Shown here: piece by piece, positions 18,668 through 28,152 of the stretch
Numbering within the stretch: position 1 is the first letter of the stretch
How the letters are laid out: every line of letters begins with the position of its first letter
Assembly (NCBI RefSeq): GCF_012935715.1
Contig: NZ_CP052860.1
Span: 7,130,001-7,194,000 of the forward strand
Source of the DNA: Pseudomonas sp. ADAK13
Lineage (GTDB): Bacteria > Pseudomonadota > Gammaproteobacteria > Pseudomonadales > Pseudomonadaceae
Reading direction: 5' to 3'
DNA: 64,000 nt
The notes under the pieces: generated by a model
Database searches by the model: none
What the model was told of the DNA's origin: nothing
What the model saw: the letters and a program-made list of their open reading frames with translations, nothing else
Made by a program: the position numbers and the translations under genes

Positions 18668-19120
18668 TCAGCCTTCCGGCCGACTATTCAAAAAAACACT
18701 CACCACGGTGTAATCCCTGCCATTGGCATGTCGATACAGCGTACTGCTGTGATAGTCAGATACCTCTCCCGCCACGGACACAGTAATCGCAGCGCCCTGA
18801 ACATCAATCTTTGCCGCTGCGTCACTCGTAACGAGAAATGGACTGGCATCCCTCAACGCAGCCAATATTTCACTATCGTCCTTCAGGTTGCGGTAAACGT
18901 AATATCGATAGCTGAACGGAACAGTTGCACCTCCACGATCATCCTTGACGCCATAAACGGCCCCGTCGCCGCCAAGTGGCACTCGCAGCACAACCTCTGC
19001 CAATTGCGGGCGACCCGGCGAAAGCAGCCATTCACCGCCGATATACACCAGGCACAGCGCCAGCAGGATCGTAGTGACAACGGAGTAAACCGACTTTCTA
19101 GTGGTTCCTGAACCTGGCAT
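18668..19120 (-). CDS. Membrane-anchored hypothetical protein, candidate immunity partner
   Basis: The 150-residue product starts MPGSGTTRKSVYS, with AGGAA upstream. One hydrophobic helix at about 11-33 (VVTTILLALCLVYIGGEWLL), preceded by Arg and Lys, predicts an inner-membrane anchor with the remaining 115 residues in the periplasm. The globular part (YRYYVYRNLKDDSEILAALR and HANGRDYTVVSVFLNSRPEG) matches no family I recognise. Its start lies 23 bases inside the end of the toxin-like gene, so translation is probably coupled. That arrangement and the periplasmic topology suggest an immunity protein against a toxin that acts in the periplasm; this is inference from context only. Confidence 0.6.
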   Translation of the reverse strand: MPGSGTTRKSVYSVVTTILLALCLVYIGGEWLLSPGRPQLAEVVLRVPLGGDGAVYGVKDDRGGATVPFSYRYYVYRNLKDDSEILAALRDASPFLVTSDAAAKIDVQGAAITVSVAGEVSDYHSSTLYRHANGRDYTVVSVFLNSRPEG

Positions 19121-19481
19121 ACCTGATTCCTTCCTTGATCCAATATTGGTCGACCGGATCATCACCGAAAGGTGCCTCTCCCCACCAACGACCGAACTCG
19201 GGTTTAACCGTGCCGGCTCTGGTTTGGCCAAGCCCAGCTGCGCGCAAAAGCACTTCTTCGCTGAAACCTGCCGCGATCCCCACGGCACCATAATGAAAGT
19301 TACCAAAGGCTTCATATTCTTTGGATAGTTGCCTGTAGTCCCAAGGACCGCGATTGCGGACCTGAGTATAAAACCAAGAGTACATAAACGCCGAACCAGC
19401 CTTCAGAACGTTCTTTTTGTGGAACGCGGTGGCCATGTTTTCGTCGAGCGATGCGCCGGGTGGTGGCATGGGGTTAGCCAT
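19098..19481 (-). CDS. Stand-alone polymorphic toxin type 44 domain protein
   Basis: The 127-residue product (MANPMPPPGASLDENMATAF) starts at 19481 with AGAGGA upstream; a start 18 bases earlier would place that site inside the gene. From about residue 36 it matches the toxin-44 pattern seen at the C-termini of Rhs and other polymorphic toxins: FYTQVRNRGPWDYRQ, then YEAFGNFHYGAVGIAAG, an Ala/Gly-rich helix, and GDDPVDQYWIKEGIRYA. There is no signal peptide, delivery domain or PAAR/Rhs part, so export would need a separate machine such as type VI secretion, not seen here. The enzymatic activity is unproven. The family call is from memory of the motif. Confidence 0.7.
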   Translation of the reverse strand: MANPMPPPGASLDENMATAFHKKNVLKAGSAFMYSWFYTQVRNRGPWDYRQLSKEYEAFGNFHYGAVGIAAGFSEEVLLRAAGLGQTRAGTVKPEFGRWWGEAPFGDDPVDQYWIKEGIRYARFRNH

Positions 19482-19670
19482 CGAATGCTTCCTCTGCATT
19501 AGGTTTTTGCGTGGCGGAACCTAACACTGGAAGGCCGAAATGATGAGCGGCTCAAGGAACAAAAGAGACTTCGTACAAAGAATAAAGACATGCCTTACAA
19601 CGCACCCTCGAAACGACATATTTCCTACGTTTCTTTCGGGTTGCTGGTGGGAACGGGGCCCACTAGTCTT

Positions 19671-19701
19671 CGTCGGTCGCTGCCAATTCAGCGACCGGAC
19701 G
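19671..19701 (+). other. Strong hairpin in the toxin upstream region
   Basis: An 8-bp perfect stem (GGTCGCTG/CAGCGACC) is extended by CGTC/GACG with one bulge. It lies in the 430-base gap between the toxin-like gene and the small gene at 19913. With the terminator at 19730-19763 it could be the body of a small RNA; no open frame in this part is convincing. Confidence 0.45.
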
Positions 19702-19729
19702 TGAGAAATCCGAATGACTCCATTGGCGC

Positions 19730-19763
19730 AAAAGCGCCCGCCGTATACAGTGCAGGCGCTTTT
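19730..19763 (+). terminator. Terminator-like hairpin
   Basis: A 9-bp stem (AAAAGCGCC/GGCGCTTTT) with a 16-base loop containing the palindrome GTATAC is followed by TTCTG. It could end a small RNA starting near 19600, or act as an attenuator ahead of the structured leader. Confidence 0.55.
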
Positions 19764-19780
19764 TCTGTGCTCGCTGTTAT

Positions 19781-19903
19781 GGCGGCTGTACGCGGGCACG
19801 CTTCGGCGTGGCCAAGCTCCTGGGGTCTTGGTTTTCTCACTCCGCGTACAGCTGCCACCTTCGTTCGTGAGAAAAACCTGGTGGTAGTCCCTAACTCTCC
19901 AGG
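19781..19903 (+). ncRNA. Structured leader RNA, pseudoknot-like
   Basis: Three long pairings are visible. Stem A is 15 bp, GGCGGCTGTACGCGG (19781-19795) with CCGCGTACAGCTGCC (19842-19856), one G-U pair. Inside its loop is the hairpin CACGC-TTCG-GCGTG (19797-19810). Stem B pairs GGTTTTCTCAC (19830-19840) with GTGAGAAAAACC (19867-19878, one bulged A); it crosses stem A and so forms a pseudoknot or an alternative fold. CCTGG (19877-19881) can pair with CCAGG (19899-19903), which overlaps the ribosome site AGGA of the next gene and competes with the end of stem B. This looks like a cis-acting element; no named family is recognised. Confidence 0.6.
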
Positions 19904-19912
19904 AACTACATC

Positions 19913-20161
19913 ATGATCAAAGACAGTCCAAACCCTCCTTCCGATTCAAACCTGCTCTTCACCCTCCGTCCTGGTCTCGATACCGAAACCCTGCTGGTTA
20001 ACGCCTCTCAGGATCTGGAGTCCATCAATGCCATTGCCGCGCACCTGGCCTTTGAGGTTGATGGTTCGCAGCGCAGTGTGGTGCTGGGGATGTGTCGGAT
20101 GCTGGAAGGCGTGCAATTGCTTGTAGATCGGGTGGTGGATGTGACGGTAGCCGCGCGCTGA
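19913..20161 (+). CDS. Small hypothetical protein, DUF6124-like
   Basis: The 82-residue product (MIKDSPNPPSDSNLLFTLRP) follows AGGA, 8-9 bases ahead of the ATG. It has a polar proline-rich N-terminus, the motif LFTLRPGLDTETLLVNASQD, and a helical part (SINAIAAHLAFEV to QLLVDRVVDVTVAAR). This pattern resembles a Pseudomonas-specific family of small proteins (DUF6124, perhaps DUF3077) of unknown function; the name is from memory. No signal or membrane segment. It stands alone behind the structured leader at 19781-19903, which probably controls its translation, and is followed by a REPIN. Confidence 0.7.
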   Translation: MIKDSPNPPSDSNLLFTLRPGLDTETLLVNASQDLESINAIAAHLAFEVDGSQRSVVLGMCRMLEGVQLLVDRVVDVTVAAR

Positions 20162-20170
20162 CCCTTTAAC

Positions 20171-20262
20171 TGTGGGAGCCGGGTTTGCCCGGGATGACGG
20201 AGTGTCAGGCACCGCCTACTGTGTCTGAAACACTGCTATCGCGGGCAAGCCCGGCTCCCACA
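20171..20262. repeat. REPIN (inverted REP pair)
   Basis: Two REP cores in opposite orientation, TGTGGGAGCCGGGTTTGCCC and GGGCAAGCCCGGCTCCCACA, are separated by about 45 bases. The element lies between convergent genes. Confidence 0.85.
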
Positions 20263-20287
20263 GTTGATCAGTGTGAAGCCGGTTGAT

Positions 20288-21571
20288 TCAGGCGGCCAGC
20301 TTGCCGCTGGCAATCGCCTGTGATGCCGCCACCATCGCGCGCAACAACACCGCACACCCCGCCGCCAGGTCATCGGGCGCTGCGTTCTCGATTTCGTTAT
20401 GGCTGATGCCGCCTTCGCACGGCACAAAGATCATGCCCGCCGGCCCCAGTTCTGCGACGAAAATCGCGTCGTGCCCTGCCCCGCTCACAATGTCCATGTT
20501 CGACAGGCCCAGACCATTGGCCGCATCCCGCACGGCATCCACGCAGCCTTTGTCGAAGTACAGCGGCGGGAAATCGGCGGTGGGTGTCATCTCGAAGGTC
20601 AGGCCGTGCTTGGCGCAGGTTTCGTCGATCACCTTGCGCACCTGGCCGATCATCGAATCCAGTCGCGCCGGTTCCAGGTGACGGAAGTCCAGGGTCATGC
20701 GCACTTCGCCAGGAATCACGTTGCGTGAACCCGGATAGGCTTGCAGGCAACCGACGGTGCCGCAGGCGTGAGGCTGATGGCCCAGCGCGGCCGCATTGAC
20801 GGCGGCGACCACAGCAGCGGCGCCTACCAATGCGTCTTTGCGCAGGTGCATGGGCGTTGGGCCGGCGTGGGCCTCGACGCCGCGCAGTTTCAGGTCGAAC
20901 CATTTCTGGCCGAGGGCGCCCAGCACCACGCCAATGGTTTTCTTTTCATCCTCAAGAATCGGGCCTTGCTCGATATGCGCTTCGAAATACGCGCCCACCT
21001 TGTGCCCGCTCACCGGCCGGGAGCCGGCGTAGCCAATGGCATTCAGCGCGTCACCCACGGTTACACCGTCGGCGTCGGTCTTGGCGAGCGTGTCTGCCAG
21101 GGTAAATTTCTCGGCAAACACGCCGGAGCCCATCATGCAGGGCGGAAAGCGCGAGCCTTCTTCGTTGGTCCACACCACCACTTCCAGCGGCGCTTCGGTT
21201 TCCACTCTCAAGTCATTGAGGGTGCGCAACACCTCAACGCCCGCCAGCACACCAAAACACCCATCAAACTTGCCACCGGTGGGCTGGGTGTCGATATGGC
21301 TGCCGGTCATCACCGGCGGCAATTCGGGATTGCGCCCCGGCCGGCGGGCGAAGATATTGCCCACGCCATCGATGGTCACGGTGCAGCCAGCCTCCTCGCA
21401 CCACTTCACAAACAGGTCGCGGGCCTGGCGATCGAGGTCGGTAAGGGCCAGGCGGCAGACGCCGCCTTTGGGCGTAGCGCCGAGCTTGGCGAGTTCCATC
21501 AGGGACAGCCACAAACGGTCGCGGTTGATGTGCTGATGGGTGGATTGCAGAACGTCTGCGGCAGCGTTCAT
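20288..21571 (-). CDS. N-carbamoyl amino-acid hydrolase / beta-ureidopropionase (M20 family)
   Basis: This is a zinc-dependent amidohydrolase that releases CO2 and ammonia from N-carbamoyl-beta-alanine, the last step of reductive pyrimidine breakdown (or from N-carbamoyl-L-amino acids). It has 427 residues from MNAAADVLQSTHQH. The metal-binding pattern of the family is visible: GSHIDTQPTGGKFDG, WTNEEGSRFPPCMMGSG, EAHIEQGP and the late histidine in SGAGHDAIF. Dimerisation-domain elements are HAGPTPMHLRKDA and MTLDFRH. The context (dihydropyrimidinase, dihydropyrimidine dehydrogenase, NCS1 permease) favours the pyrimidine role. The permease lies 143 bases upstream on the same strand, with a REPIN between. 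HyuC/PydC-like; exact substrate uncertain. Confidence 0.9.
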   Translation of the reverse strand: MNAAADVLQSTHQHINRDRLWLSLMELAKLGATPKGGVCRLALTDLDRQARDLFVKWCEEAGCTVTIDGVGNIFARRPGRNPELPPVMTGSHIDTQPTGGKFDGCFGVLAGVEVLRTLNDLRVETEAPLEVVVWTNEEGSRFPPCMMGSGVFAEKFTLADTLAKTDADGVTVGDALNAIGYAGSRPVSGHKVGAYFEAHIEQGPILEDEKKTIGVVLGALGQKWFDLKLRGVEAHAGPTPMHLRKDALVGAAAVVAAVNAAALGHQPHACGTVGCLQAYPGSRNVIPGEVRMTLDFRHLEPARLDSMIGQVRKVIDETCAKHGLTFEMTPTADFPPLYFDKGCVDAVRDAANGLGLSNMDIVSGAGHDAIFVAELGPAGMIFVPCEGGISHNEIENAAPDDLAAGCAVLLRAMVAASQAIASGKLAA

Positions 21572-21618
21572 GGGGATCTCCTCAGGCTACTTTTTTATAT
21601 GAATCGACTCGGTCAACG

Positions 21619-21704
21619 GTGGGAGCTGGCTTGCCTGCGATGCGGGCGACTCGGTCTTTCAGTTGCACCGGGTCGATGCCATCGCAGGCAAGCCAGCTCC
21701 CACA
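21619..21704. repeat. REPIN between permease and amidohydrolase genes
   Basis: GTGGGAGCTGGCTTGCCTGC and its inverted copy GCAGGCAAGCCAGCTCCCAC flank about 45 bases. It sits between two minus-strand genes of one pathway and may lower or stabilise part of the message. Confidence 0.85.
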
Positions 21705-21714
21705 TTGACCGTGT

Positions 21715-23202
21715 TCACAAGGGTGTTTTTACGGCGACTACGCGGGCGCCGCGCTTCATGCACAGGCCGTAATACAACAACCCGCCCAACGCCGAACCGG
21801 TGAACCAGCCGTAGCTGTAGAACCAGCTGAATGCGTCGCTGCCCAGGGACAGCAGGGTCAGCACCACCGGCACGCCGAAGGCCAGGAAGCCATGCCAGTT
21901 CCACGCCGGGTACACGTCATCGCGGTACAAACCGGCGAGGTCCAGTTGCTGTTTCTTGATGATGAAATAGTCCACCACCATGATCCCGGCTATCGGCCCC
22001 AGCAGGCTTGAGTAACCCAGCAACCAGTTGGAATACACTGTTTCCAGGCTCACGTCGGAGATGATCAGCCCGAGTTTTTTCAGCAGTTCATGGGCCATCA
22101 ATGCGAGGCCTACCAGGCCCGTCAATACCACCGCCGTGGTGCGGTTGATCAGCTTCGGCGCGATGTTCTGGAAGTCGTTGGTGGGCGAGACGATGTTCGC
22201 CGCGGTGTTGGTGGACAAGGTGGCGATGATGATCAGCGCCATCGCCACGGCCACCCACACCGGGCTCTGGATATGGCCGATCAGGGTCACCGGGTCGGAG
22301 ACGCTGACGCCCACCAGTTTCACCGAGGCAGCGGTCATGATCACGCCGAGGGCGGCGAACAGGAACATGGTCAGCGGCAGGCCGAAAATCTGCCCGAGTA
22401 TCTGGTCTTTCTGACTTTTGGCGTAGCGGCTGAAGTCGGGAATGTTCAACGATAAAGTGGCCCAGAAACCCACCATCGCGGTCAGGCCCGCCATGAAGTA
22501 GCCGGTGAGGCTCGCGCCTTCGGGACGCTTGGGCGGGATCGCCATCAGTTCGGTCAGCGAGACGTTGGGCAAGGCCCATACCAGCAGGCCGATGCCGACC
22601 GCTACCAGCAGCGGTGCCGACAAGGTTTCCAGCCATTTGATCGACTCGGCGCCGCGCAACACCACCCACAGGTTCAGCGTCCAGAAGATCATGAAGCCGA
22701 TTACTTCACCGGTGCCGCCGAGGGATTTCCAGCCCTCGAAAATCGAGCCCAGGAACAGGTGAATCGCCAGCCCGCCAAACATCGTCTGGATGCCAAACCA
22801 GCCGCACGCCACCAGCGCGCGGATCAGGCACGGCACGTTGGAGCCCAGCACCCCGAAAGAGGATCGTAGCAATACCGGAAACGGGATGCCGTACTTGGTG
22901 CCGGGGAAGGCGTTGAGGGTCAGCGGGATCAGCACGACGATATTGGCCAGCAGGATCGCCATCAGCGCCTCGCCCACCGACAACCCGAAGTACGCGGTGA
23001 GCACGCCGCCCAGGGTGTAGGTCGGCACGCAGACCGACATGCCGATCCACAGCGCGGTGATGTGCCACTTGTTCCAGGTGCGTTCGCGCACCTTGGTCGG
23101 TGCCATGTCGTGGTTGTAGCGAGGGCTGTCGAGGACGTCGGGGCCGGCGTCGAGTTCGTACAGTCCGTTGCGCTCAATGACTTGCGATCTGTTCTGTTGC
23201 AT
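21715..23202 (-). CDS. NCS1-family nucleobase/hydantoin transporter
   Basis: This is a sodium- or proton-coupled importer of the nucleobase-cation-symport-1 family, probably bringing in uracil, thymine, hydantoin or allantoin-like compounds. It has 495 residues from MQQNRSQVIERNGLYELDAG, with about 12 hydrophobic helices starting at TALWIGMSVCVPTYTLGG. The family motif near the N-terminus is NHDMAPTKVRERTWNKWH; the sequence QTMFGGLAIH and the SLNIPDFSRYAKSQKDQ region are typical of NCS1 helices 3-4 and 6. It is divergent from the dihydropyrimidinase gene across a 600-base regulatory gap and is followed by the amidohydrolase gene, supporting a pyrimidine substrate. Confidence 0.92.
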   Translation of the reverse strand: MQQNRSQVIERNGLYELDAGPDVLDSPRYNHDMAPTKVRERTWNKWHITALWIGMSVCVPTYTLGGVLTAYFGLSVGEALMAILLANIVVLIPLTLNAFPGTKYGIPFPVLLRSSFGVLGSNVPCLIRALVACGWFGIQTMFGGLAIHLFLGSIFEGWKSLGGTGEVIGFMIFWTLNLWVVLRGAESIKWLETLSAPLLVAVGIGLLVWALPNVSLTELMAIPPKRPEGASLTGYFMAGLTAMVGFWATLSLNIPDFSRYAKSQKDQILGQIFGLPLTMFLFAALGVIMTAASVKLVGVSVSDPVTLIGHIQSPVWVAVAMALIIIATLSTNTAANIVSPTNDFQNIAPKLINRTTAVVLTGLVGLALMAHELLKKLGLIISDVSLETVYSNWLLGYSSLLGPIAGIMVVDYFIIKKQQLDLAGLYRDDVYPAWNWHGFLAFGVPVVLTLLSLGSDAFSWFYSYGWFTGSALGGLLYYGLCMKRGARVVAVKTPL

Positions 23203-23544
23203 GGCCGCTCCACGGTTTTTTCGAATTATTTTTGCTCATCCCGTGACACGCACAGGATGGCCGGAGTACCTCGTTGACAACATGACATCCGGGACCCGGC
23301 CAACCGCCACTGCACTCAATAACCGTGCCGTAAACCGTTACCTTGCCCGCACCGCTTATATAACTCGCTGATGTTTATCAGCTTTATTGTCTCGACCGAA
23401 AAGCCCTTCGTTACTTTCAGCGTTACTCAGGCCAAATAACGCAGAAGTTGTCCGAACCCTCAGGACTCAATCTGGTGCAACACAATTATTTTTATTTACC
23501 GGCCCCGTCAAGAGGCATGTCTCAAGCGTCTGATTTGCAATAAG

Positions 23545-23605
23545 AAATGTTGCTCATATTGGGAACCTGTCAAGTGCGTCAAAATGGTGAGAGGTCGCAA
23601 CATTT
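23545..23605. promoter_or_regulatory. Inverted repeat in the divergent pyrimidine-catabolism control region
   Basis: In the 601-base gap 23203-23803 the sequence AAATGTTGC (23545-23553) recurs inverted as GCAACATTT (23597-23605). They may be two operator half-sites or separate sites for the local TetR-type regulator. The rest of the gap is AT-rich, with no gene seen, and no exact RutR-type palindrome was found. Confidence 0.35.
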
Positions 23606-23722
23606 TGGTGATTTTGATTTTTTATCGTTTTAATTCAATAAGTTAATACTGATATAAGCTTATGAAAAATATTCTTGCTCATTCGAAAAACTCAGGCTAG
23701 TTTCTATTCCTGTCACCGCTGA

Positions 23723-25243
<1,521 letters not shown>

Positions 25244-25258
25244 AAGCGGCCTTCGGCC

Positions 25259-25337
25259 TATCGCGGGCAAGCCCGGCTCCCACATTTTTGAGCGGTGAAT
25301 ACTTCCAAATGTGAGAGCTGGCCTGCCTGCGATGAGG
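25259..25337. repeat. REP pair
   Basis: CGCGGGCAAGCCCGGCTCCC and a diverged inverted copy GTGAGAGCTGGCCTGCCTGC face outward, between dihydropyrimidinase and the dehydrogenase subunit gene. Confidence 0.75.
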
Positions 25338-25406
25338 CCGGTACAGGCAATAAAAAAAACCACTGCCCACCAGAGGCAGCACCTCAAAAACCGTGAGGCC
25401 AATACC

Positions 25407-26774
25407 GTGATCCAGACCCTGAACCATCTTCCACACCCCCCTGAAGATGCGGCCGCACTCGCCGCGCATTTCACCGACCTGGCGCCGCCGCTCAATGCCC
25501 GGCAAGCCCAACTGGAAGCCTCGCGCTGCCTGTACTGCTACGACGCCCCGTGCGTCAACGCATGCCCCAGCGAGATCGATATCCCTTCGTTCATCCGCAA
25601 TATCCACACCGAAAACGTCCAGGGCGCTGCGCAGAAGATTCTCTCGGCGAATATCCTCGGCGGCAGTTGCGCCCGGGTCTGCCCGACGGAAATCCTTTGC
25701 CAGCAAGCCTGTGTGCGCAACAACGCCGAAGAATGCGCCCCGGTGCTGATCGGCCTGCTGCAGCGTTACGCCGTGGACAACGCGCACTTCAGCGAGCACC
25801 CGTTCCAGCGCGCCGCGCCCACCGGCAAGCGCATCGCCGTGGTCGGCGCCGGCCCTGCGGGGTTGTCCTGCGCCCATCGCAGCGCCCTGCACGGTCACGA
25901 CGTGGTGATTTTCGAAGCCCGGGAAAAAGCCGGTGGCCTGAATGAATACGGGATCGCCAAGTACAAACTGGTGGATGACTTCGCGCAAAAGGAACTGGAT
26001 TTCCTTCTGCAAATCGGCGGCATTGAAATCCGCCACGGCCAGCGTCTGGGCGACAACCTGACCTTGGGCGAGTTGCACCAGCAATTCGATGCGGTGTTCC
26101 TTGGCCTCGGCCTGGCCGCCAGCAAACAGCTCGGCCTGCCTCACGAAGATGCGCCGGGCCTGCTCGCCGCCACCGACTACATCCGCGAACTGCGCCAGGC
26201 CGATGACCTCAGCCAACTGCCCCTGGCCGACCGCTGCATCGTCCTCGGCGCCGGCAACACCGCTATCGACATGGCCGTGCAAATGGCCCGCCTCGGTGCC
26301 CGTGACGTGAATCTGGTGTACCGCCGTGGCCTGACCGAAATGGGCGCCACTGGCCACGAACAGGACATCGCCAAAGCCAACCAGGTTCGCCTGCTGACCT
26401 GGGCCCAGCCCGAAGAGGTGCTGCTCGACGATCAGGGCCATGTGCGCGGCATGCGTTTCGCCCGCACCCGCATGGTGGATGGCCGCCTGCAAGCCACCGG
26501 CGAGACCTTCGAACTGGCCGCCGACGCGATCTTCAAGGCCATCGGCCAGGGCTTCGATGACGCGGCGCTGCACGACCCGCTGGCGCACCAACTGCAACGC
26601 CAGGGCGATCGTATCTTCGTCAACGAACAGCTGCGCACCAGCATCCCCGGTGTGTATGCCGGTGGCGATTGCGTCAGCCTCGGCCAGGACCTCACCGTGC
26701 AGGCCGTGCAACACGGCAAGCTGGCCGCTGAAGCCATGCACGCCCAACTCATGCTGAATGTGGAGGCTGCGTAA
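25407..26774 (+). CDS. preT: NAD-dependent dihydropyrimidine dehydrogenase, PreT-type subunit
   Basis: This flavoprotein subunit passes electrons from NAD(P)H to the PreA subunit, which reduces uracil or thymine. GTG 25407 gives 455 residues (MIQTLNHLPHPPEDAA); an earlier frame lacks family similarity. The N-terminal part has a GltD-like cysteine-rich helical domain (CLYCYDAPCVNACP, then GGSCARVCPTEILC). Two dinucleotide-binding motifs follow, GAGPAGLSCAH for FAD at about 133 and LGAGNTAIDMA for NAD at about 270, and the C-terminal FAD motif GVYAGGDCV. Its TAA overlaps the ATG of preA (TAATG), so the two subunits are translationally coupled. Confidence 0.94.
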   Translation: MIQTLNHLPHPPEDAAALAAHFTDLAPPLNARQAQLEASRCLYCYDAPCVNACPSEIDIPSFIRNIHTENVQGAAQKILSANILGGSCARVCPTEILCQQACVRNNAEECAPVLIGLLQRYAVDNAHFSEHPFQRAAPTGKRIAVVGAGPAGLSCAHRSALHGHDVVIFEAREKAGGLNEYGIAKYKLVDDFAQKELDFLLQIGGIEIRHGQRLGDNLTLGELHQQFDAVFLGLGLAASKQLGLPHEDAPGLLAATDYIRELRQADDLSQLPLADRCIVLGAGNTAIDMAVQMARLGARDVNLVYRRGLTEMGATGHEQDIAKANQVRLLTWAQPEEVLLDDQGHVRGMRFARTRMVDGRLQATGETFELAADAIFKAIGQGFDDAALHDPLAHQLQRQGDRIFVNEQLRTSIPGVYAGGDCVSLGQDLTVQAVQHGKLAAEAMHAQLMLNVEAA

Positions 26775-28048
26775 TGACCGATCTCTCGATTGTGTTCGCC
26801 GGCATCAAAGCCCCCAATCCATTCTGGCTGGCCTCCGCGCCGCCCACCGACAAGGCCTACAACGTGGTCCGCGCCTTTGAAGCCGGCTGGGGCGGCGTGG
26901 TCTGGAAAACCCTCGGCGAAGACCCGGCCGCGGTCAACGTCTCGTCGCGTTACTCGGCGCACTTTGGCGCCAACCGTGAAGTGCTCGGCATCAACAACAT
27001 CGAGCTGATCACCGACCGTTCCCTGGAGATCAACCTGCGGGAAATCACCCAGGTGAAAAAGGACTGGCCCGACCGCGCGCTGATCGTGTCGCTGATGGTG
27101 CCGTGCGTTGAAGAGTCGTGGAAACACATCCTGCCGCTGGTGGAGGCCACCGGTTGCGACGGCATCGAGCTGAACTTCGGCTGCCCCCACGGCATGCCGG
27201 AACGCGGCATGGGCGCGGCGGTGGGCCAGGTGCCGGAGTACGTGGAACAGGTGACCCGCTGGTGCAAGACCTATTGCTCGCTGCCGGTGATCGTCAAGCT
27301 CACGCCAAACATCACCGACATTCGCGTGGCGGCCCGGGCGGCGTATCGCGGTGGTGCGGATGCGGTGTCGCTGATCAACACCATCAACTCCATCACCAGT
27401 GTCGACCTGGAGCGCATGGTTGCCCTGCCAATGGTCGGCACCCAAAGCACTCACGGTGGCTATTGCGGCTCAGCGGTGAAACCGATTGCCTTGAACATGG
27501 TGGCGGAGATTGCCCGGGACCCGCAGACACAAGGCTTGCCGATCTGCGGGATTGGCGGGATCGGCAACTGGCGCGATGCGGCGGAGTTCGTAGCGCTGGG
27601 CTGCGGCGCGGTGCAGGTGTGCACGGCGGCGATGCTGCACGGGTTTCGGATCGTCGAAGAGATGAAGGACGGGCTGTCGCGGTGGATGGACAGCCAGGGC
27701 TACAGCAGCCTGCAGGAGTTTTCCGGGCGGGCGGTGGGCAATACGACGGATTGGAAGTACCTGGATATCAACTATCAGGTGATCGCCAAGATCGATCAGG
27801 AAGCCTGTATTGGCTGCGGGCGCTGCCATATTGCCTGTGAAGACACATCGCACCAGGCGATCGCCAGCTTGAAGCAGGCGGATGGGACGCATAAGTACGA
27901 GGTGATCGATGATGAGTGCGTGGGGTGCAACCTGTGCCAGATCACCTGCCCGGTGGCGAACTGTATCGAAATGGTGCCGGTGGACACCGGGAAGCCGTTT
28001 TTGAACTGGACGCAGGATCCGCGCAATCCCTACCGGGAAGCGGTGTAG
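26774..28048 (+). CDS. preA: NAD-dependent dihydropyrimidine dehydrogenase, PreA-type catalytic subunit
   Basis: The subunit reduces uracil or thymine to the 5,6-dihydro form, the first step of the pathway. It has 424 residues from MTDLSIVFAGIKAPNPF. The FMN-binding dihydroorotate-dehydrogenase-like barrel spans about 1-310, with NFGCPHGMPERGMGAA (active-site region), VIVKLTPNITDI and GIGGIGNWRDAAEF. The C-terminus carries two 4Fe-4S clusters, CIGCGRCHIACEDTSHQ and CVGCNLCQITCPVANC. Together with preT, hydA and the amidohydrolase this completes conversion of uracil to beta-alanine. Followed by a REPIN and the convergent regulator gene. Confidence 0.96.
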   Translation: MTDLSIVFAGIKAPNPFWLASAPPTDKAYNVVRAFEAGWGGVVWKTLGEDPAAVNVSSRYSAHFGANREVLGINNIELITDRSLEINLREITQVKKDWPDRALIVSLMVPCVEESWKHILPLVEATGCDGIELNFGCPHGMPERGMGAAVGQVPEYVEQVTRWCKTYCSLPVIVKLTPNITDIRVAARAAYRGGADAVSLINTINSITSVDLERMVALPMVGTQSTHGGYCGSAVKPIALNMVAEIARDPQTQGLPICGIGGIGNWRDAAEFVALGCGAVQVCTAAMLHGFRIVEEMKDGLSRWMDSQGYSSLQEFSGRAVGNTTDWKYLDINYQVIAKIDQEACIGCGRCHIACEDTSHQAIASLKQADGTHKYEVIDDECVGCNLCQITCPVANCIEMVPVDTGKPFLNWTQDPRNPYREAV

Positions 28049-28059
28049 GCCTTTAGATC

Positions 28060-28132
28060 GCTATCTCAGGCAAGCCAGCTCCCACAGTAGGAATGCATTC
28101 CCCTGTGGGAGCTGGCTTGCCTGCGATGAGGC
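28060..28132. repeat. REPIN between preA and the regulator
   Basis: CAGGCAAGCCAGCTCCCACA and its inverse TGTGGGAGCTGGCTTGCCTG are separated by only 16 bases, at a convergent gene boundary where they may act as a transcription or mRNA-decay barrier. Confidence 0.85.
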
Positions 28133-28152
28133 CCTCAAGGTCACGCTAAGGC

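Noticed and set aside
19590..19916. A 108-codon plus-strand frame spanning the structured leader
   Set aside because: No ribosome site, no family pattern, and it runs through a terminator-like hairpin and stems better explained as RNA structure. Its end overlaps the well-supported gene at 19913.
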